DNA from: Ruminococcus sp. UNK.MGS-30
GTDB lineage: Bacteria > Bacillota > Clostridia > Oscillospirales > Ruminococcaceae
DNA length: 64,000 nt
Assembly: GCA_000980705.1 (NCBI GenBank)
Contig: LBCK01000001.1
Location: forward strand, 62,001 to 126,000
Reading direction: 5' to 3'
This document shows, one piece after another, positions 42,001 through 50,564 of the stretch. The notes under the pieces were generated by a model. It saw only the letters and a list, made by a program, of their open reading frames with translations. It did no database searches and was not told the DNA's origin. Every line of letters begins with the position of its first letter. Within the stretch, counting starts at the first letter, position 1. The position numbers and the translations under genes are program-made.

Positions 42001-42246
42001 GGCACCGTCAGATGTGCTGGTTCTTCCGGTAACAGACATACCACGGGACGTGTTGCGACCGATGCCGTCTTCTGCTGTCAAAGCTACAGCATCAGCGTTG
42101 CCGTACCAGCCGCCGTAGTTGACTTCAAAGTCGTTGCTGACCAGCTCTGCCGCAGAAACTGTTCCTGAAATCGCCGGGAAACAGGAAAGTGCACCGACAC
42201 TACACAGCATCGCAGTCAGTCCAGCCAGCCATTTTTGCTTGTTCAT
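39019..42246 (-). CDS. Bifunctional xylanase/esterase: CBM22-GH10-CBM22-dockerin-CE1
   Basis: The 1075-residue secreted enzyme has a signal peptide (1-32) and a CBM22 (about 33-178). The GH10 endoxylanase (about 185-540) has acid/base Glu334 in DVANE and nucleophile Glu458 in ITELD. A second CBM22 (about 560-712) and an internal dockerin (about 725-783; DVNADGVIN, DVDQSGSVN) follow. The C-terminal CE1-type esterase (about 800-1075) has Ser958 in GFSMG, Asp1023 and His1054. It should cut the xylan backbone and release feruloyl or acetyl groups while docked in the cellulosome. GGAGG precedes the ATG; that site is complementary to an upstream segment at 42302. The AraC gene upstream on the same strand is its likely regulator. 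Confidence 0.95.
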   Translation of the reverse strand: MNKQKWLAGLTAMLCSVGALSCFPAISGTVSAAELVSNDFEVNYGGWYGNADAVALTAEDGIGRNTSRGMSVTGRTSTSDGASAEKGFYLSGGEAYTYSVWVYSETDERFHLSLSCADLDTAQESETELTAKQTRAGKWTKLSASYRAPENSGEFRLTITTDSTNDFVFDDVTVTGKSDSSEVSAAAAEKGLKDEFADYFRVGNILNGSTVKNSTITASVLKDYNSIECENEMKPDATLVQSQCSGTNIGVSLNNAASIMDFCVNNNIAMRGHTLVWHSQTPLWFFKENFNASGNWVSSAVMDQRMESYIKNMFNAIKTQYPDLNLYAYDVANECISDDSNRTANNGGTREPGENISGQSPWVQIYGSNAFVEKAFTYARKYAPESCALYYNDYNEYWDHKRDAIYSMCKSLYEKGLLDGIGMQSHINANYDGFSGVSAYTTAMKKFLSIGCDVQITELDITMENGKYTLQQQADKYKAIFQAAMDWNKNPSSDGRVTAVCIWGPNDANTWIKTENTPLLYDTNHQPKLAYTTLTSMIPQSEWGDGSNPGGNDKPIEPNEYGWYFHSTFEGDTDSWEGRGAANVLTSGRTAYVGSEALLVQNRTAAWNGAGRTLNPKAFVPGKEYSFSVNVEYFDGDATDQFFLKLAYADADGEAQYATIAEGTAIKGEWMQLANKNYRIPEDATNMVLYIETAESTNNFYLDEAIGAVGGTSIIGAGESKPFHLGDVNADGVINGMDLALARQGVSGAFSGNAASLAADVDQSGSVNGTDLQLIQDYLLGKITAFSKSSAGSDETNPTAYMEQVKNMMTEYAPAGIMEEKAGVSYGTLKKYQYYSTTRERNVNVNVLLPAGYNENETYPVLYALHGYWETEDSLAAMSSARTMLGNLNANGEAEKMIVVFPYIYTSKTKEACDGLNLENSLNYDNFINDLTNDLMPYIEKNFSVKTGRENTAITGFSMGARESLFIGLTRSDLFGYVGAACPAPGLTPGTNLSMHPGQLQENQLKPAYQMPNLIMITGGGKDGTVGSQPSVYHNILSANGIEHLWHSVSDGGHNSSSVQPHFYNYLRGIFQSKK

Positions 42247-42256
42247 ACAAAAACAT

Positions 42257-42313
42257 CCTCCTTCTGTTGCTGTAAGTTTCGTTTCAAACTACACTTATTG
42301 TAACAGAAGGAGG
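42257..42313 (-). promoter_or_regulatory. Inverted repeat covering the xylanase ribosome site
   Basis: AACAGAAGGAGG (minus-strand reading of 42257-42268, containing the Shine-Dalgarno) is perfectly complementary to CCTCCTTCTGTT at 42302-42313, with 33 nt between. If transcription begins upstream, the mRNA would hide the ribosome site in a 12-bp stem. A poor -10 (TACAAT) between the arms is an alternative start that would escape it. Confidence 0.6.
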
Positions 42314-42365
42314 TTTTCTTGTATTGCAGGATTGTCATGTGATTTGTATATCTGTCAAGCCAATT

Positions 42366-43589
42366 TTATCCCTGCGATTTCCGGAATTCTGTGGGTGTCA
42401 TGCCATAGATTTCTTTGAAAACTCGGGTAAAATGGCTCTGGGACGAAAATCCCAGCAAGCTGCTGATCTGGGAGAGATTCTGCTCTGTTTCCAGCAAAAG
42501 CGTTTCCGCCTCCTGCATTTTTTGCTGCTGGATAAACTCAGACAGATTCCTGCCGGTTTGCTTTTTGAATTCCGTAGTCAGTCCGCCACGGCTTTTGCCG
42601 CAGTATGCCGCAATGTCTGCGGTGCGAATGGGTTCTGCCATATGGCTGCGGATATACTGTAGCACATTTCGCACCAGTCGGGATTGGCTGCCGCCGCATT
42701 GTTTCAGCTTTCGCACCTGATCGGCATAGTCCAGAATCATGTGATACTGTAAGTTTTTGATGCGTTCCATGTCCGGCAGGGATTCACATTTTGAAATATA
42801 GCGTTCTTCCGTTTCCAGAACCTCTTCGGCAGGCAAACCGGCTTGGATTGCCGCACGGGAAACAATGGTTTCCAGACGAATGAAGAAGTTCTTGTGATGC
42901 CGCAGCAGATGCGGTGCAAGCTGTCCGGAACGAACTGCCGGAATTTTTGTTGCACCGTCGATCAAACCGTCTACATCACCCTGCTGCACTTTCCGAATGA
43001 TGTCCTGCTCAATCGACATGGAACGCATATGTCCTTCCGGATTCCTGTTTTCAGGACTGGACAGGATCTCACTTTCTTTCATTTCTGCTGTAATGGTTTT
43101 CTGTTCCCTTTGCCAAATCCGCAGATCAGAAATGTCGTACATGGTTCGATTGACTGTGAAATTATATAAGATCATTGCCTGCAAAAGGGTATCCGGGTGC
43201 ATTCCCGAAAGTGTTTTCATTTCAGCTGTAAATGCTGGAATCTGTTCCGGCTGTAAATGCAGCGAGCAGCCCAGCTTTTTCAATTCGTGTTCCGAAATCG
43301 CCAGTTCGCTGACTGGTCCTGCAATAAAGCAGTACGACTGATGCCGGACATAGCCATAGTAAAACATATCGTGATAGGAAAAATAGCCCAATTGTGCGGT
43401 TTCCTGCAAAAGTGCAGTGATGCAGAGCGTCACAGGGTCTGCTGCCAGCTGCACCGGAGAATAGGCGTAGATTTCCTCCTGCTGCCGGTAAAGGCGTACC
43501 GGCAGTCCAAACATATTGGAAAACTGCCGGCTGAAATAGCAGAGCTGCGGTTCAGTCAGGATTTGCTGTACAAAAGATTGTTCGGACAT
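42366..43589 (-). CDS. AraC-family regulator, probable regulator of the xylanase
   Basis: The 407-residue protein has an N-terminal sensor region (about 1-160) resembling PocR-like ligand domains (FSRQFSNMFGLPVRLY, CFIAGPVSE). A helical middle follows, then a C-terminal double helix-turn-helix (about 305-405; IRTADIAAYCGKSRGGLTTEF; LSQISSLLGFSSQSHFTRVFKEIYG). It is followed 119 bp later by the xylanase gene on the same strand with no terminator between. A sugar or xylo-oligosaccharide ligand is inferred from context. Confidence 0.88.
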   Translation of the reverse strand: MSEQSFVQQILTEPQLCYFSRQFSNMFGLPVRLYRQQEEIYAYSPVQLAADPVTLCITALLQETAQLGYFSYHDMFYYGYVRHQSYCFIAGPVSELAISEHELKKLGCSLHLQPEQIPAFTAEMKTLSGMHPDTLLQAMILYNFTVNRTMYDISDLRIWQREQKTITAEMKESEILSSPENRNPEGHMRSMSIEQDIIRKVQQGDVDGLIDGATKIPAVRSGQLAPHLLRHHKNFFIRLETIVSRAAIQAGLPAEEVLETEERYISKCESLPDMERIKNLQYHMILDYADQVRKLKQCGGSQSRLVRNVLQYIRSHMAEPIRTADIAAYCGKSRGGLTTEFKKQTGRNLSEFIQQQKMQEAETLLLETEQNLSQISSLLGFSSQSHFTRVFKEIYGMTPTEFRKSQG

Positions 43590-43666
43590 GACAGAGTTTT
43601 CACTCCTCTCTTCATCAAATTCTCACAGTCAAATTTTCAGTCAATACGATTATAATGAATAACAAT

Positions 43667-43695
43667 ATTATACTGCATTTTATGAAGTATGTCAA
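43667..43695 (-). promoter_or_regulatory. Promoter of the AraC-xylanase unit
   Basis: On the minus strand TTGACA (43690-43695) and TATAAT (43667-43672) are spaced 17 bp. Confidence 0.8.
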
Positions 43696-43721
43696 TATAC
43701 TGAAAATTTACCACAAAAGAA

Positions 43722-43754
43722 AAACCCGAGGTTCTGCATGAGAATCTCAGGTTT
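43722..43754 (-). terminator. Terminator of the GH30 gene
   Basis: AAACCTGAGATTCT pairs with AGAACCTCGGGTTT on the minus strand, followed by TTTTC. It resembles the hairpins in the MITE-like repeats and the terminator at 54296. Confidence 0.8.
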
Positions 43755-43831
43755 TTTTATAGGAAATCAGATGAAACAAAATGTCATAAGTTAAAGCAAC
43801 GACGCACAAAACACATCTGCAAGCTGTGTCG

Positions 43832-45901
43832 TTAGATATTGCCGGAAGATGTCACTGTATGCCGGAGCAGACAAAGGTCGAAACCATTCAGCACACCGTC
43901 TGCATACAGATCCCCTGCCCGCCAGTCGGCAAGCTTTGTTTCCGGAATTCCAAGCAGCCACTTTTGCAGCAGCACAACATCTGCCAGATTTCCCTTGCCG
44001 TCCGCATTGACATCACCGGAATTTACAGGCAGTTCTTCTGTTGTCGCAGTAGTTGTAGTTGTGGATGCAGCAGTTGTTGTCGTAGTTGTCACCACCGTTG
44101 TTGTTGTTACCACAGGCGGTCCGTCTATCACAGTTCCTTTCACAGCACCGATTGCCTCATCAATATAGAAATTATCCGTATCATCTTCAGTTTCTACGTA
44201 GATCTTGAAATCCTTTCCGCCCTCCGGCAGTTTGAAACTAGGATTTGCAAGCTGCACATAGTTTCCCTTTGCTGCGGAAACAGATGCAATTCTGGCATAC
44301 TTTGTTTCTCCGGCAGCATCTGTGTACTGTAGAGAAAGTACCGCATTTTTGGAACTTTCTCCGTCCATGTAATTCAGGCATACACTGAAACTGTATTCTT
44401 TTCCAGCCAGAAACGCTTTTGTCGGCAACGTTTTTTCCGCTCCGTTCCACGCACTGGCACGATTCTGTACCAAGAGTGCATTGGTTCCCAGATACGGCAT
44501 TCTTCCGCTCAGTGCAACATCTGCTGAACCATGTCCCTGCCAGTCGCAGTTGTCCTCCTCAAAAGTATCGTGAAAATAATAGCCGTTTTCATCTGGCTCT
44601 GTCGGCTGATCTTCCAATGTCACAACAAACGTAGAAACACTTTCCGCAGGGAACTGTGCCCAGAAACTGCTGCTGTCATGCTCCAGATCTTCCGTTTTCG
44701 CCAGATTTTCAGAGGCGGAAGTACGATAACGGTCAACCTCTATAATTTGTGCATCTGCATCTACAGAAAACTCCTGCGAGTAGCTTTCCGTTCCCTCGTT
44801 AATGGCAACGATCGTCACTTGATTGTCATCGCCCTTATATGCTGACACATAGACATTGTCTGCCGGCTGTTCCGTGGCATCGATTCGCACATCGCCGGGG
44901 CGAACATATTTGGAATACTGTGCCATACAGTATCCACGCTTGCTGATTTTTCCGTCTTCCGTCATCAGTCCATAATTCCGGCGAATATACCACCATGTAT
45001 AAGCACTCATATTGCCTACAACCATGGCGTTATGGATATTTTCCGAAACCTGCAGTGCCTCCGGATAGCGATTCGCCGAATCCTTGTCGCTGTTTGGAAC
45101 ATAGACTTCTGTCATCCAGATTTCTTTTCCGCTGTTTTCTAGTTCCGGAAAGTCCATCCACGAACGCTGCGTGCCGTAAAAGTGTGTACCGAATACATCG
45201 CAGTTTTCCATTGCCTTGCTGTTATTCAAGATCTTCCGGTAAAATTTCTTGCCGCCGTCCGGCACCCATGAGGCATTTTCCGGTGCATACTGAAAAGATT
45301 CCGGCGACATCAAGCGAGTGCTTGTGATCTGATCGCCATAGTTGGCAATGAAGTCTGTTGTTTCATCAGTAGACCAATACGTCCATTCGGACGCATAATC
45401 CGGCTCATTCTGTACCGATACGGCATACAGATCAACGTCATTCGCCTTCATGTAAGTGCCAAAATCATTCAGATGCTTTGCATAGGCAGCATAATTGGAT
45501 TTGGGCAGATGCAGTTTGCCGTTGCTTCCGCCGGATTCCGTTAGATTCGCCGGCGGTTCCCACGGAGATGCAAAAACAGTGACACCCATTTGCGTCGCAA
45601 ACTGTGCTGTGGGGAGTGCTTTGTTCCACTGGCTGCTGTCCGGATTCACGAATACCCGAAGCACCGTCAGCCCCAACTCATTCTCTCCGTTGCCAAACGC
45701 CGTCTGCCGCTGTGCCTGCGTCAGGTCTCCTGCCCATTCCGGATGATTGATTCCGCCGAATCCACGAATTGTCTGGTATTCCGTATCTGTATCGATGACA
45801 CAAACGTCAGCGGCAGAAACCGTTTTCGGCGGAAAAATAGACGCTGTCGTTACAGACAGTATCGCTGCCGTAAAACCAGCTGCGGCTTTTCTCCAATTCA
45901 T
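43832..45901 (-). CDS. GH30 glucuronoxylanase-type enzyme with CBM22 and dockerin
   Basis: The 689-residue secreted protein starts at the second of two close ATGs (45901), which has the better spacing to AGGAGG. After the signal peptide comes a GH30 catalytic domain (about 30-420) with acid/base Glu166 in VQNEPD and nucleophile Glu265 in IWMTEVYV. A CBM22 (about 435-585), a Thr-rich linker and a dockerin (DVNADGKGN ... DLYADGVLN) follow. The set matches bacterial GH30 xylanases that cut near glucuronosyl side groups. The unusual Gly in the first calcium loop (KGN) may weaken one helix. The last 60 residues and the 3' region are almost identical to those of the pectate lyase at 54402. Confidence 0.92.
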   Translation of the reverse strand: MNWRKAAAGFTAAILSVTTASIFPPKTVSAADVCVIDTDTEYQTIRGFGGINHPEWAGDLTQAQRQTAFGNGENELGLTVLRVFVNPDSSQWNKALPTAQFATQMGVTVFASPWEPPANLTESGGSNGKLHLPKSNYAAYAKHLNDFGTYMKANDVDLYAVSVQNEPDYASEWTYWSTDETTDFIANYGDQITSTRLMSPESFQYAPENASWVPDGGKKFYRKILNNSKAMENCDVFGTHFYGTQRSWMDFPELENSGKEIWMTEVYVPNSDKDSANRYPEALQVSENIHNAMVVGNMSAYTWWYIRRNYGLMTEDGKISKRGYCMAQYSKYVRPGDVRIDATEQPADNVYVSAYKGDDNQVTIVAINEGTESYSQEFSVDADAQIIEVDRYRTSASENLAKTEDLEHDSSSFWAQFPAESVSTFVVTLEDQPTEPDENGYYFHDTFEEDNCDWQGHGSADVALSGRMPYLGTNALLVQNRASAWNGAEKTLPTKAFLAGKEYSFSVCLNYMDGESSKNAVLSLQYTDAAGETKYARIASVSAAKGNYVQLANPSFKLPEGGKDFKIYVETEDDTDNFYIDEAIGAVKGTVIDGPPVVTTTTVVTTTTTTAASTTTTTATTEELPVNSGDVNADGKGNLADVVLLQKWLLGIPETKLADWRAGDLYADGVLNGFDLCLLRHTVTSSGNI

Positions 45902-46091
45902 ATCCATTCCCTCCTGTGAAAAGCACCCGTTTCACTTGTTGTGTTTATTATAACAGCTTCATATTGCATTGTATATCATTTTTGTCATGTACTTTTGTAT
46001 CGTTGTCATGTTTTCATTGATTCTGCTGGTGGAAAGGTCATCAAATATGATGTAATTTTAGATGGTTGCTTTTTTCTCCAAGAAGGAGTAA

Positions 46092-46208
46092 AACACATCA
46101 CTTTCCCCACTATCAACAGGTACATATAAGGCAACCAGCCTGAGATTCCAATCATAGAACCTCAGGCTGGTTTCGTTTATGATGCAGTGAGAAAAGTAAT
46201 ACGCTTTG
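46092..46208. repeat. Hairpin-bearing MITE-like repeat, copy C
   Basis: The ends (CATCACTTTCCCCAC and GTGAGAAAAGTAATACG) are inverted and the centre is the hairpin AACCAGCCTGAG ... CTCAGGCTGGTTT (46133-46173). The stretch 45902-46271 holds no gene besides this repeat. Confidence 0.7.
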
Positions 46209-46271
46209 CTGTATCTTCCCTTAAAAATCACATAGCACAATCGTTGATCTTTTGATTCTACAAACTGGAAG

Positions 46272-46796
46272 TTATTGATTTATACATTCGATGATTGGCT
46301 CAATGCATTTTTTATCTGTCCAGTCGCATTTATGATCCCCAGCTGCCATCAGTGCTTTTTCCCATATTTCGTAATCAGCTGGATTTTTCTTTGCAACCGA
46401 CCTTCTAAGTAAATTGCATAATGTTCTATCCTTAAAAGACATTGCGTCCATATCCCACGCACCACGGCAATAAAAGAGAGAAATATCAGCCAAGTTATCC
46501 TTCAAATTATGCTCCTTGATTTGCTGAAACGCATTTTCTTCATACGGAGATGCTCCACAGCAAAACACGATGATCTTCTTGCCCGTTAATTTACTTATAT
46601 TCTTTTTTAGAAACGATAATCCGGCGATACCGGAAGCATATAATCCTCCACCTAAAATAATAGTGTCATATGTAACAATTTCGTTGATATCAGCTTTTCT
46701 TGTTTCTATACACTGAAACCCGGTCTCTTCTGAGAGCCAGTCAGCGTATCTTTTTGTAGCACCATATTTTGATTGATATAAAATGACTCCATTCAT
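46272..46796 (-). CDS. Flavodoxin-domain protein
   Basis: This protein of 174 residues starts at 46796 after GGAGATGTG. Its FMN-binding phosphate loop is YQSKYGATKRYA, and TIILGGGLYASGIAG and FCCGASPYEEN follow the flavodoxin order. It resembles short HemG-like flavodoxin domains. It is probably a redox protein. A palindrome just downstream of its -10 box suggests repression by a dimeric regulator. Confidence 0.8.
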   Translation of the reverse strand: MNGVILYQSKYGATKRYADWLSEETGFQCIETRKADINEIVTYDTIILGGGLYASGIAGLSFLKKNISKLTGKKIIVFCCGASPYEENAFQQIKEHNLKDNLADISLFYCRGAWDMDAMSFKDRTLCNLLRRSVAKKNPADYEIWEKALMAAGDHKCDWTDKKCIEPIIECINQ

Positions 46797-46821
46797 AAAC
46801 ACATCTCCACAAATTCCGATT

Positions 46822-46839
46822 TGTAGTCTAATTACTACA
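46822..46839. promoter_or_regulatory. Operator palindrome of the flavodoxin gene
   Basis: TGTAGT and ACTACA form a perfect inverted repeat with a 6-bp spacer, 14 nt downstream of the -10. It is somewhat like BlaI/CopY sites (TACA/TGTA), but the cognate regulator is not in the window. Confidence 0.5.
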
Positions 46840-46853
46840 TTCAATTTTCCTCC

Positions 46854-46882
46854 ATTATACCACATTCCCAATCGAAAAGCAA
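46854..46882 (-). promoter_or_regulatory. Promoter of the flavodoxin gene
   Basis: On the minus strand TTGCTT (46877-46882) and TATAAT (46854-46859) are spaced 17 bp. Confidence 0.7.
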
Positions 46883-46978
46883 GCCAATTTCAAAAGCAAG
46901 AACCAGCCCATAATCCCATAAAAAACAGGAGAGCCATAAGCCCTCTTGTTATTCCTTCTATAAAACCAAAAGTCCTGC

Positions 46979-48889
46979 TTACCACAGAATCTCCTGCCGC
47001 ATCAGGCACAAATCCAACGCATCAATTCTGCCGTCAGCATAAAAATCCCCATTTTCCCACTGCTCTAATTTGGCATCCGGAACAGCTAAAAGCCATTTTT
47101 GCAATGCGATAACATCCGACAAATTCCATACGCCGTTGCCATTCACATCTCCTCGAACAGGTTCCGGATCCAGTGCAACCAGCGACAGATGCTCTACATT
47201 CACCGTTCCGCTGCCCTTGAATTCCAGAACAATGGCACAGTTGAAATCGGTCATGCCGGCAGTAAATTCCTTTTCAAAGGACTGCGTTGTTCCGTTTGCC
47301 GACGTCGAACCGTTCAGATATGATGTGTAGCTGTCATGATTGGCTTGAATGCGATAATTGATGCTTGCAGTTGACGGTGCGGTATAATCAAAGGAAAGCC
47401 GGTACGTTTGACCTTTTTGGAGCATGATTCCTGTGGAAAAAGCCTGTCCGCCCCACCATCCGGAGCTTGCCTCTGCGGTAAATCCGGGGCTATTGGTATC
47501 GATCGTGCCGCTGCCGCCCCAGAACATCAAGGCACTGGCAATTACGACATTTTTCACATCAATTTCCTGATCGCTCTCATCCAGAAAAACGCCCTTTGTG
47601 AATGCGTCAGAATGATAGTAGTCGTTCAACCATGTGATTCGCTGATTCAGCCAGTTTGCAAGATACGCTGCGTGTTCGGAATGAGTTTTCAACGCTGCTG
47701 CTTCGTCTGTTTCGTTGTAGACTTTTCGTCCCAGTGTATTCCATTTCGTGAAATTCCGATTGTAAGAATCAGCGTTGGCACTCGCCTCTGTGCGTACAAA
47801 ATCCGGAAGTGTTTCGATTTCAGCAAGCTTTTCGTCCCAGCGTGCCTGAAGCATTTCACGGAACCAGTCGCACCGGATCGCATAACACAGCCACGGATTG
47901 GAGTTGGCAGAACTGTCTGTCACGTCAAAAATGCCCAGTCCTTTGGCATCTGAAATTCCCTTAGCTTCTGTATTGTTTCCCAGTGCCAGATCGTAGTCCC
48001 ACATGGGATGAAAAGTTAGTTTGCCGCCGGCATCCTTGGAAAAGTAATAGCTGTCCCAACCGGCATCTACATTTTTGCACAGCTCATTGGCGAGGTAATT
48101 GTCTACCAGAGAGGGAATGTCAATATACTTTTCTGTCTCGGACTGACTGCCGGATTTCAGGGCATGAAGTGCCTGCTCCGTGTAATTGGAAATATATGCG
48201 ATCTGTTTGGCAGCGATCTCCGGATCTCCGGAAACATCACTTTTTACTTCATACTGACAGCAGTCCACTGTGAATACATTTTCCTCTGCATAGCGGCTCA
48301 TCTCCACCAGATAGCCGTCATCTTCGATCTTCGTGGTGTCTTCTGTAATGGCAATACGGCTTTTGGCAACATTGACCGCCTCGCAGAGCAGATATACACC
48401 CTGATAGCTGCCGTTGACATACACCTCTACCGAGCGGCTGTTGGGTGTATAGGGCATATTGTCCAGCATATCGCCCAGATGATAGGCAGTCATACTCCGC
48501 AAAAGAGAGGTGTCATAATAATTGGCAACCAGATTCCACGACTTTGCAGAACCATCGCCCAGATGCAGCGGATTGGACTTTTTCGGAAACTTGAAACGAT
48601 AACTTTTCTTGTCCAGATTCAGTGTGCTGTTTCCACGGAGCCGAATGGAGATGCTGGCATCCTCGGTGTCTATGGTTCCGTTCTCGTCCCAGATGGTGAT
48701 TTTCGCATCGGTGTAGGATTCCTTGGTGTTGACGCTGTTGCCCAGTGTGTCAATAGAGATCACCGGCATCGTCAGCTGCTGCTCCAGAATCTCGTCGTTG
48801 GTAATCGCAGAGGCGGCGGTTTGCGGCAAAACAGACAGTGTGCAGACTGCCATTACGGCAGCGGTAAGTATGGGAAAAATGCGTTTCAT
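46979..48889 (-). CDS. CotH-family protein with carbohydrate-binding-like module and dockerin
   Basis: The 636-residue secreted protein has a signal peptide and a CotH domain (about 40-430; ISIRLRGNSTLNLDKKSYRFKF, YLLCEAVNVAKSRI, HPMWDYDLALGN). A beta-sandwich module follows (about 455-575, with Gly/Trp-rich GGSGTIDTNSPGF and SGWWGGQ), then a dockerin (DVNGNGVWN ... DFYADGRID). CotH proteins are atypical kinases of spore coats; dockerin-bearing forms are common in ruminococcal cellulosomes and of unknown role. AAGGAGGAG precedes the ATG, which lies only 10 nt after the histidine kinase stop, so it is in one operon with the two-component system. Confidence 0.9.
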   Translation of the reverse strand: MKRIFPILTAAVMAVCTLSVLPQTAASAITNDEILEQQLTMPVISIDTLGNSVNTKESYTDAKITIWDENGTIDTEDASISIRLRGNSTLNLDKKSYRFKFPKKSNPLHLGDGSAKSWNLVANYYDTSLLRSMTAYHLGDMLDNMPYTPNSRSVEVYVNGSYQGVYLLCEAVNVAKSRIAITEDTTKIEDDGYLVEMSRYAEENVFTVDCCQYEVKSDVSGDPEIAAKQIAYISNYTEQALHALKSGSQSETEKYIDIPSLVDNYLANELCKNVDAGWDSYYFSKDAGGKLTFHPMWDYDLALGNNTEAKGISDAKGLGIFDVTDSSANSNPWLCYAIRCDWFREMLQARWDEKLAEIETLPDFVRTEASANADSYNRNFTKWNTLGRKVYNETDEAAALKTHSEHAAYLANWLNQRITWLNDYYHSDAFTKGVFLDESDQEIDVKNVVIASALMFWGGSGTIDTNSPGFTAEASSGWWGGQAFSTGIMLQKGQTYRLSFDYTAPSTASINYRIQANHDSYTSYLNGSTSANGTTQSFEKEFTAGMTDFNCAIVLEFKGSGTVNVEHLSLVALDPEPVRGDVNGNGVWNLSDVIALQKWLLAVPDAKLEQWENGDFYADGRIDALDLCLMRQEILW

Positions 48890-48899
48890 ATACTCCTCC

Positions 48900-50564
48900 T
48901 TATGATTTTTGCAGTTTTACAGTAAACGTGATCCGGTTTTCCTGTAGAGATGCGGAGATTTCACCCTTGTGCTGTTGGGTGATAGCCTGTGCAATAGACA
49001 GCCCCAGTCCAAAGCCCTCTTTCTGATGCGAATGGGATTCCTCTGCACGATAAAAGCGGTCAAAAAGGTGTTCCATTTGCTCTGGTGTCAAATCTGAACA
49101 GAGATTGGAGCAAGTGAGAAGAATCCTGTGATTGCTTTCCGTCAGACAGAATTGGATTTCCGTTTTGGCATCGGCATATTTCAGAGCATTGTCAATGAGG
49201 ATTCCAACCAGTCGTTCGATTTTCAGGGCATCTCCATACATGGTCAGATCTTCCGCAATTTCCAGGTGCAGCGAATGCTCGGATTCAAACGCCCGACTTT
49301 CAAAATAGAGCAGTGTAGTTTCCACGGTCTCACTAACAGAGAACAGGCGAAAATCCGCAGTATCCTTGGATTTCTCAGAAAACCTGGTGAGCTCCAGCAA
49401 TTCTGCGATCAGCCGGCTCATTTTTTCCGACTGTGCTTTTATGGTATCATAAAGGCAGTCACTGCCATGCTTTCGCTCTAATAAATCAGTGGTTGCGGAA
49501 ATCACGGTGACTGGTGTTTTCAACTCATGTCCGGCGTTGGAAATGAACTGCTTTTGCCGACTGAAACTGTCGGAAAGAGGCTTGACCATGTGTTTAGAGA
49601 GCAAAACAATCACCGCAATCAGAATCAAAGTCATCAAAAATCCGGAAAATATGGAGATCCACAAAATCTGGTGCAGTGTTTTTTGTTCGCTTTGGTCTTG
49701 CTGGAACAAAATGATTTGAAAATCGTGGTACGGCACAATGGTGTACTGATAGGATTTCTGTACCGAAATGCTGCCGCTGTCCCGATGCTGCTGCAAAACA
49801 TCACTTACCAGCGTTTCAGCCTCCTCGCTGCTGATTTGGGTTGGCAGATTTCCGCTGCACACTGCAGAAAGACTGCCGCCGGAATCCGTGACCAGATAGA
49901 AACTGTTTCGCTCCGATAACGCTTCCGGTATCTGATTTTCAAACAGATCGGAATAGGATAGGTGCAGAATGTCGTTGGAAGCTCGTTCTTTCTGATAGTG
50001 TATGGTGATCCTGTCCAGTGCGAGAGAAACGTCTTCCCGTGAAGTCCACCAGACGATAGAAACCAGAAAATTATCTGTCGTTAAGCCGCTGGTCTGACGA
50101 GCCTCTGCGGAGCGTTCCCTTTTCAGTGTGCTGTCGTTTTGAAAATCAATGGTGACCTCAGAAGTGTCCTTGTTGAACGTGTACTCCCGATAGACAAGCT
50201 CCTGCTGATTTGCAGTTTCCTCCAGATACATCAGTCCGCCACCGCCGCAATACCAGCTTTCAGAATCAGAGTCGCTGCGAATGGTGCCGCTGAGCGTAAT
50301 GCTGTCAACAGAATGAATACTTCTGGGAATCAGATAATCTCCGTCAGCATTTTGTTCCATCTCTGAAAGCAGCAGCGTTTCTGTCTGGTAGTCATAGGAT
50401 TTTGCCGCCTGAAGAATCATGGCATCGGCATTGCTGCTGTTGGCACGAAACAGCATTTGTATCAGCAAATTCATGACAAGCAGCATTTCCCAGATAACTG
50501 CAATCACAATTGCAGAGGCAGAAAAGATGTATTTTCGTTTCAGTCGTTCAATTTCCTGCTGCAT
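48900..50564 (-). CDS. Sensor histidine kinase
   Basis: The 554-residue membrane kinase has an N-terminal helix (about 17-40), a large extracellular domain (about 41-300), a second helix (about 305-330) and a HisKA/HATPase core. The H-box is ISNAGHELKTPVTVIS, the N-box IDNALKYADAK and the G-box GFGLGLSIAQAI. The start at 50564 follows GGAGCG and overlaps the response-regulator gene by 17 nt. The extracellular domain is unrecognised and might sense plant polysaccharide products, given its operon partner CotH-dockerin; that is inference. Confidence 0.93.
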   Translation of the reverse strand: MQQEIERLKRKYIFSASAIVIAVIWEMLLVMNLLIQMLFRANSSNADAMILQAAKSYDYQTETLLLSEMEQNADGDYLIPRSIHSVDSITLSGTIRSDSDSESWYCGGGGLMYLEETANQQELVYREYTFNKDTSEVTIDFQNDSTLKRERSAEARQTSGLTTDNFLVSIVWWTSREDVSLALDRITIHYQKERASNDILHLSYSDLFENQIPEALSERNSFYLVTDSGGSLSAVCSGNLPTQISSEEAETLVSDVLQQHRDSGSISVQKSYQYTIVPYHDFQIILFQQDQSEQKTLHQILWISIFSGFLMTLILIAVIVLLSKHMVKPLSDSFSRQKQFISNAGHELKTPVTVISATTDLLERKHGSDCLYDTIKAQSEKMSRLIAELLELTRFSEKSKDTADFRLFSVSETVETTLLYFESRAFESEHSLHLEIAEDLTMYGDALKIERLVGILIDNALKYADAKTEIQFCLTESNHRILLTCSNLCSDLTPEQMEHLFDRFYRAEESHSHQKEGFGLGLSIAQAITQQHKGEISASLQENRITFTVKLQKS

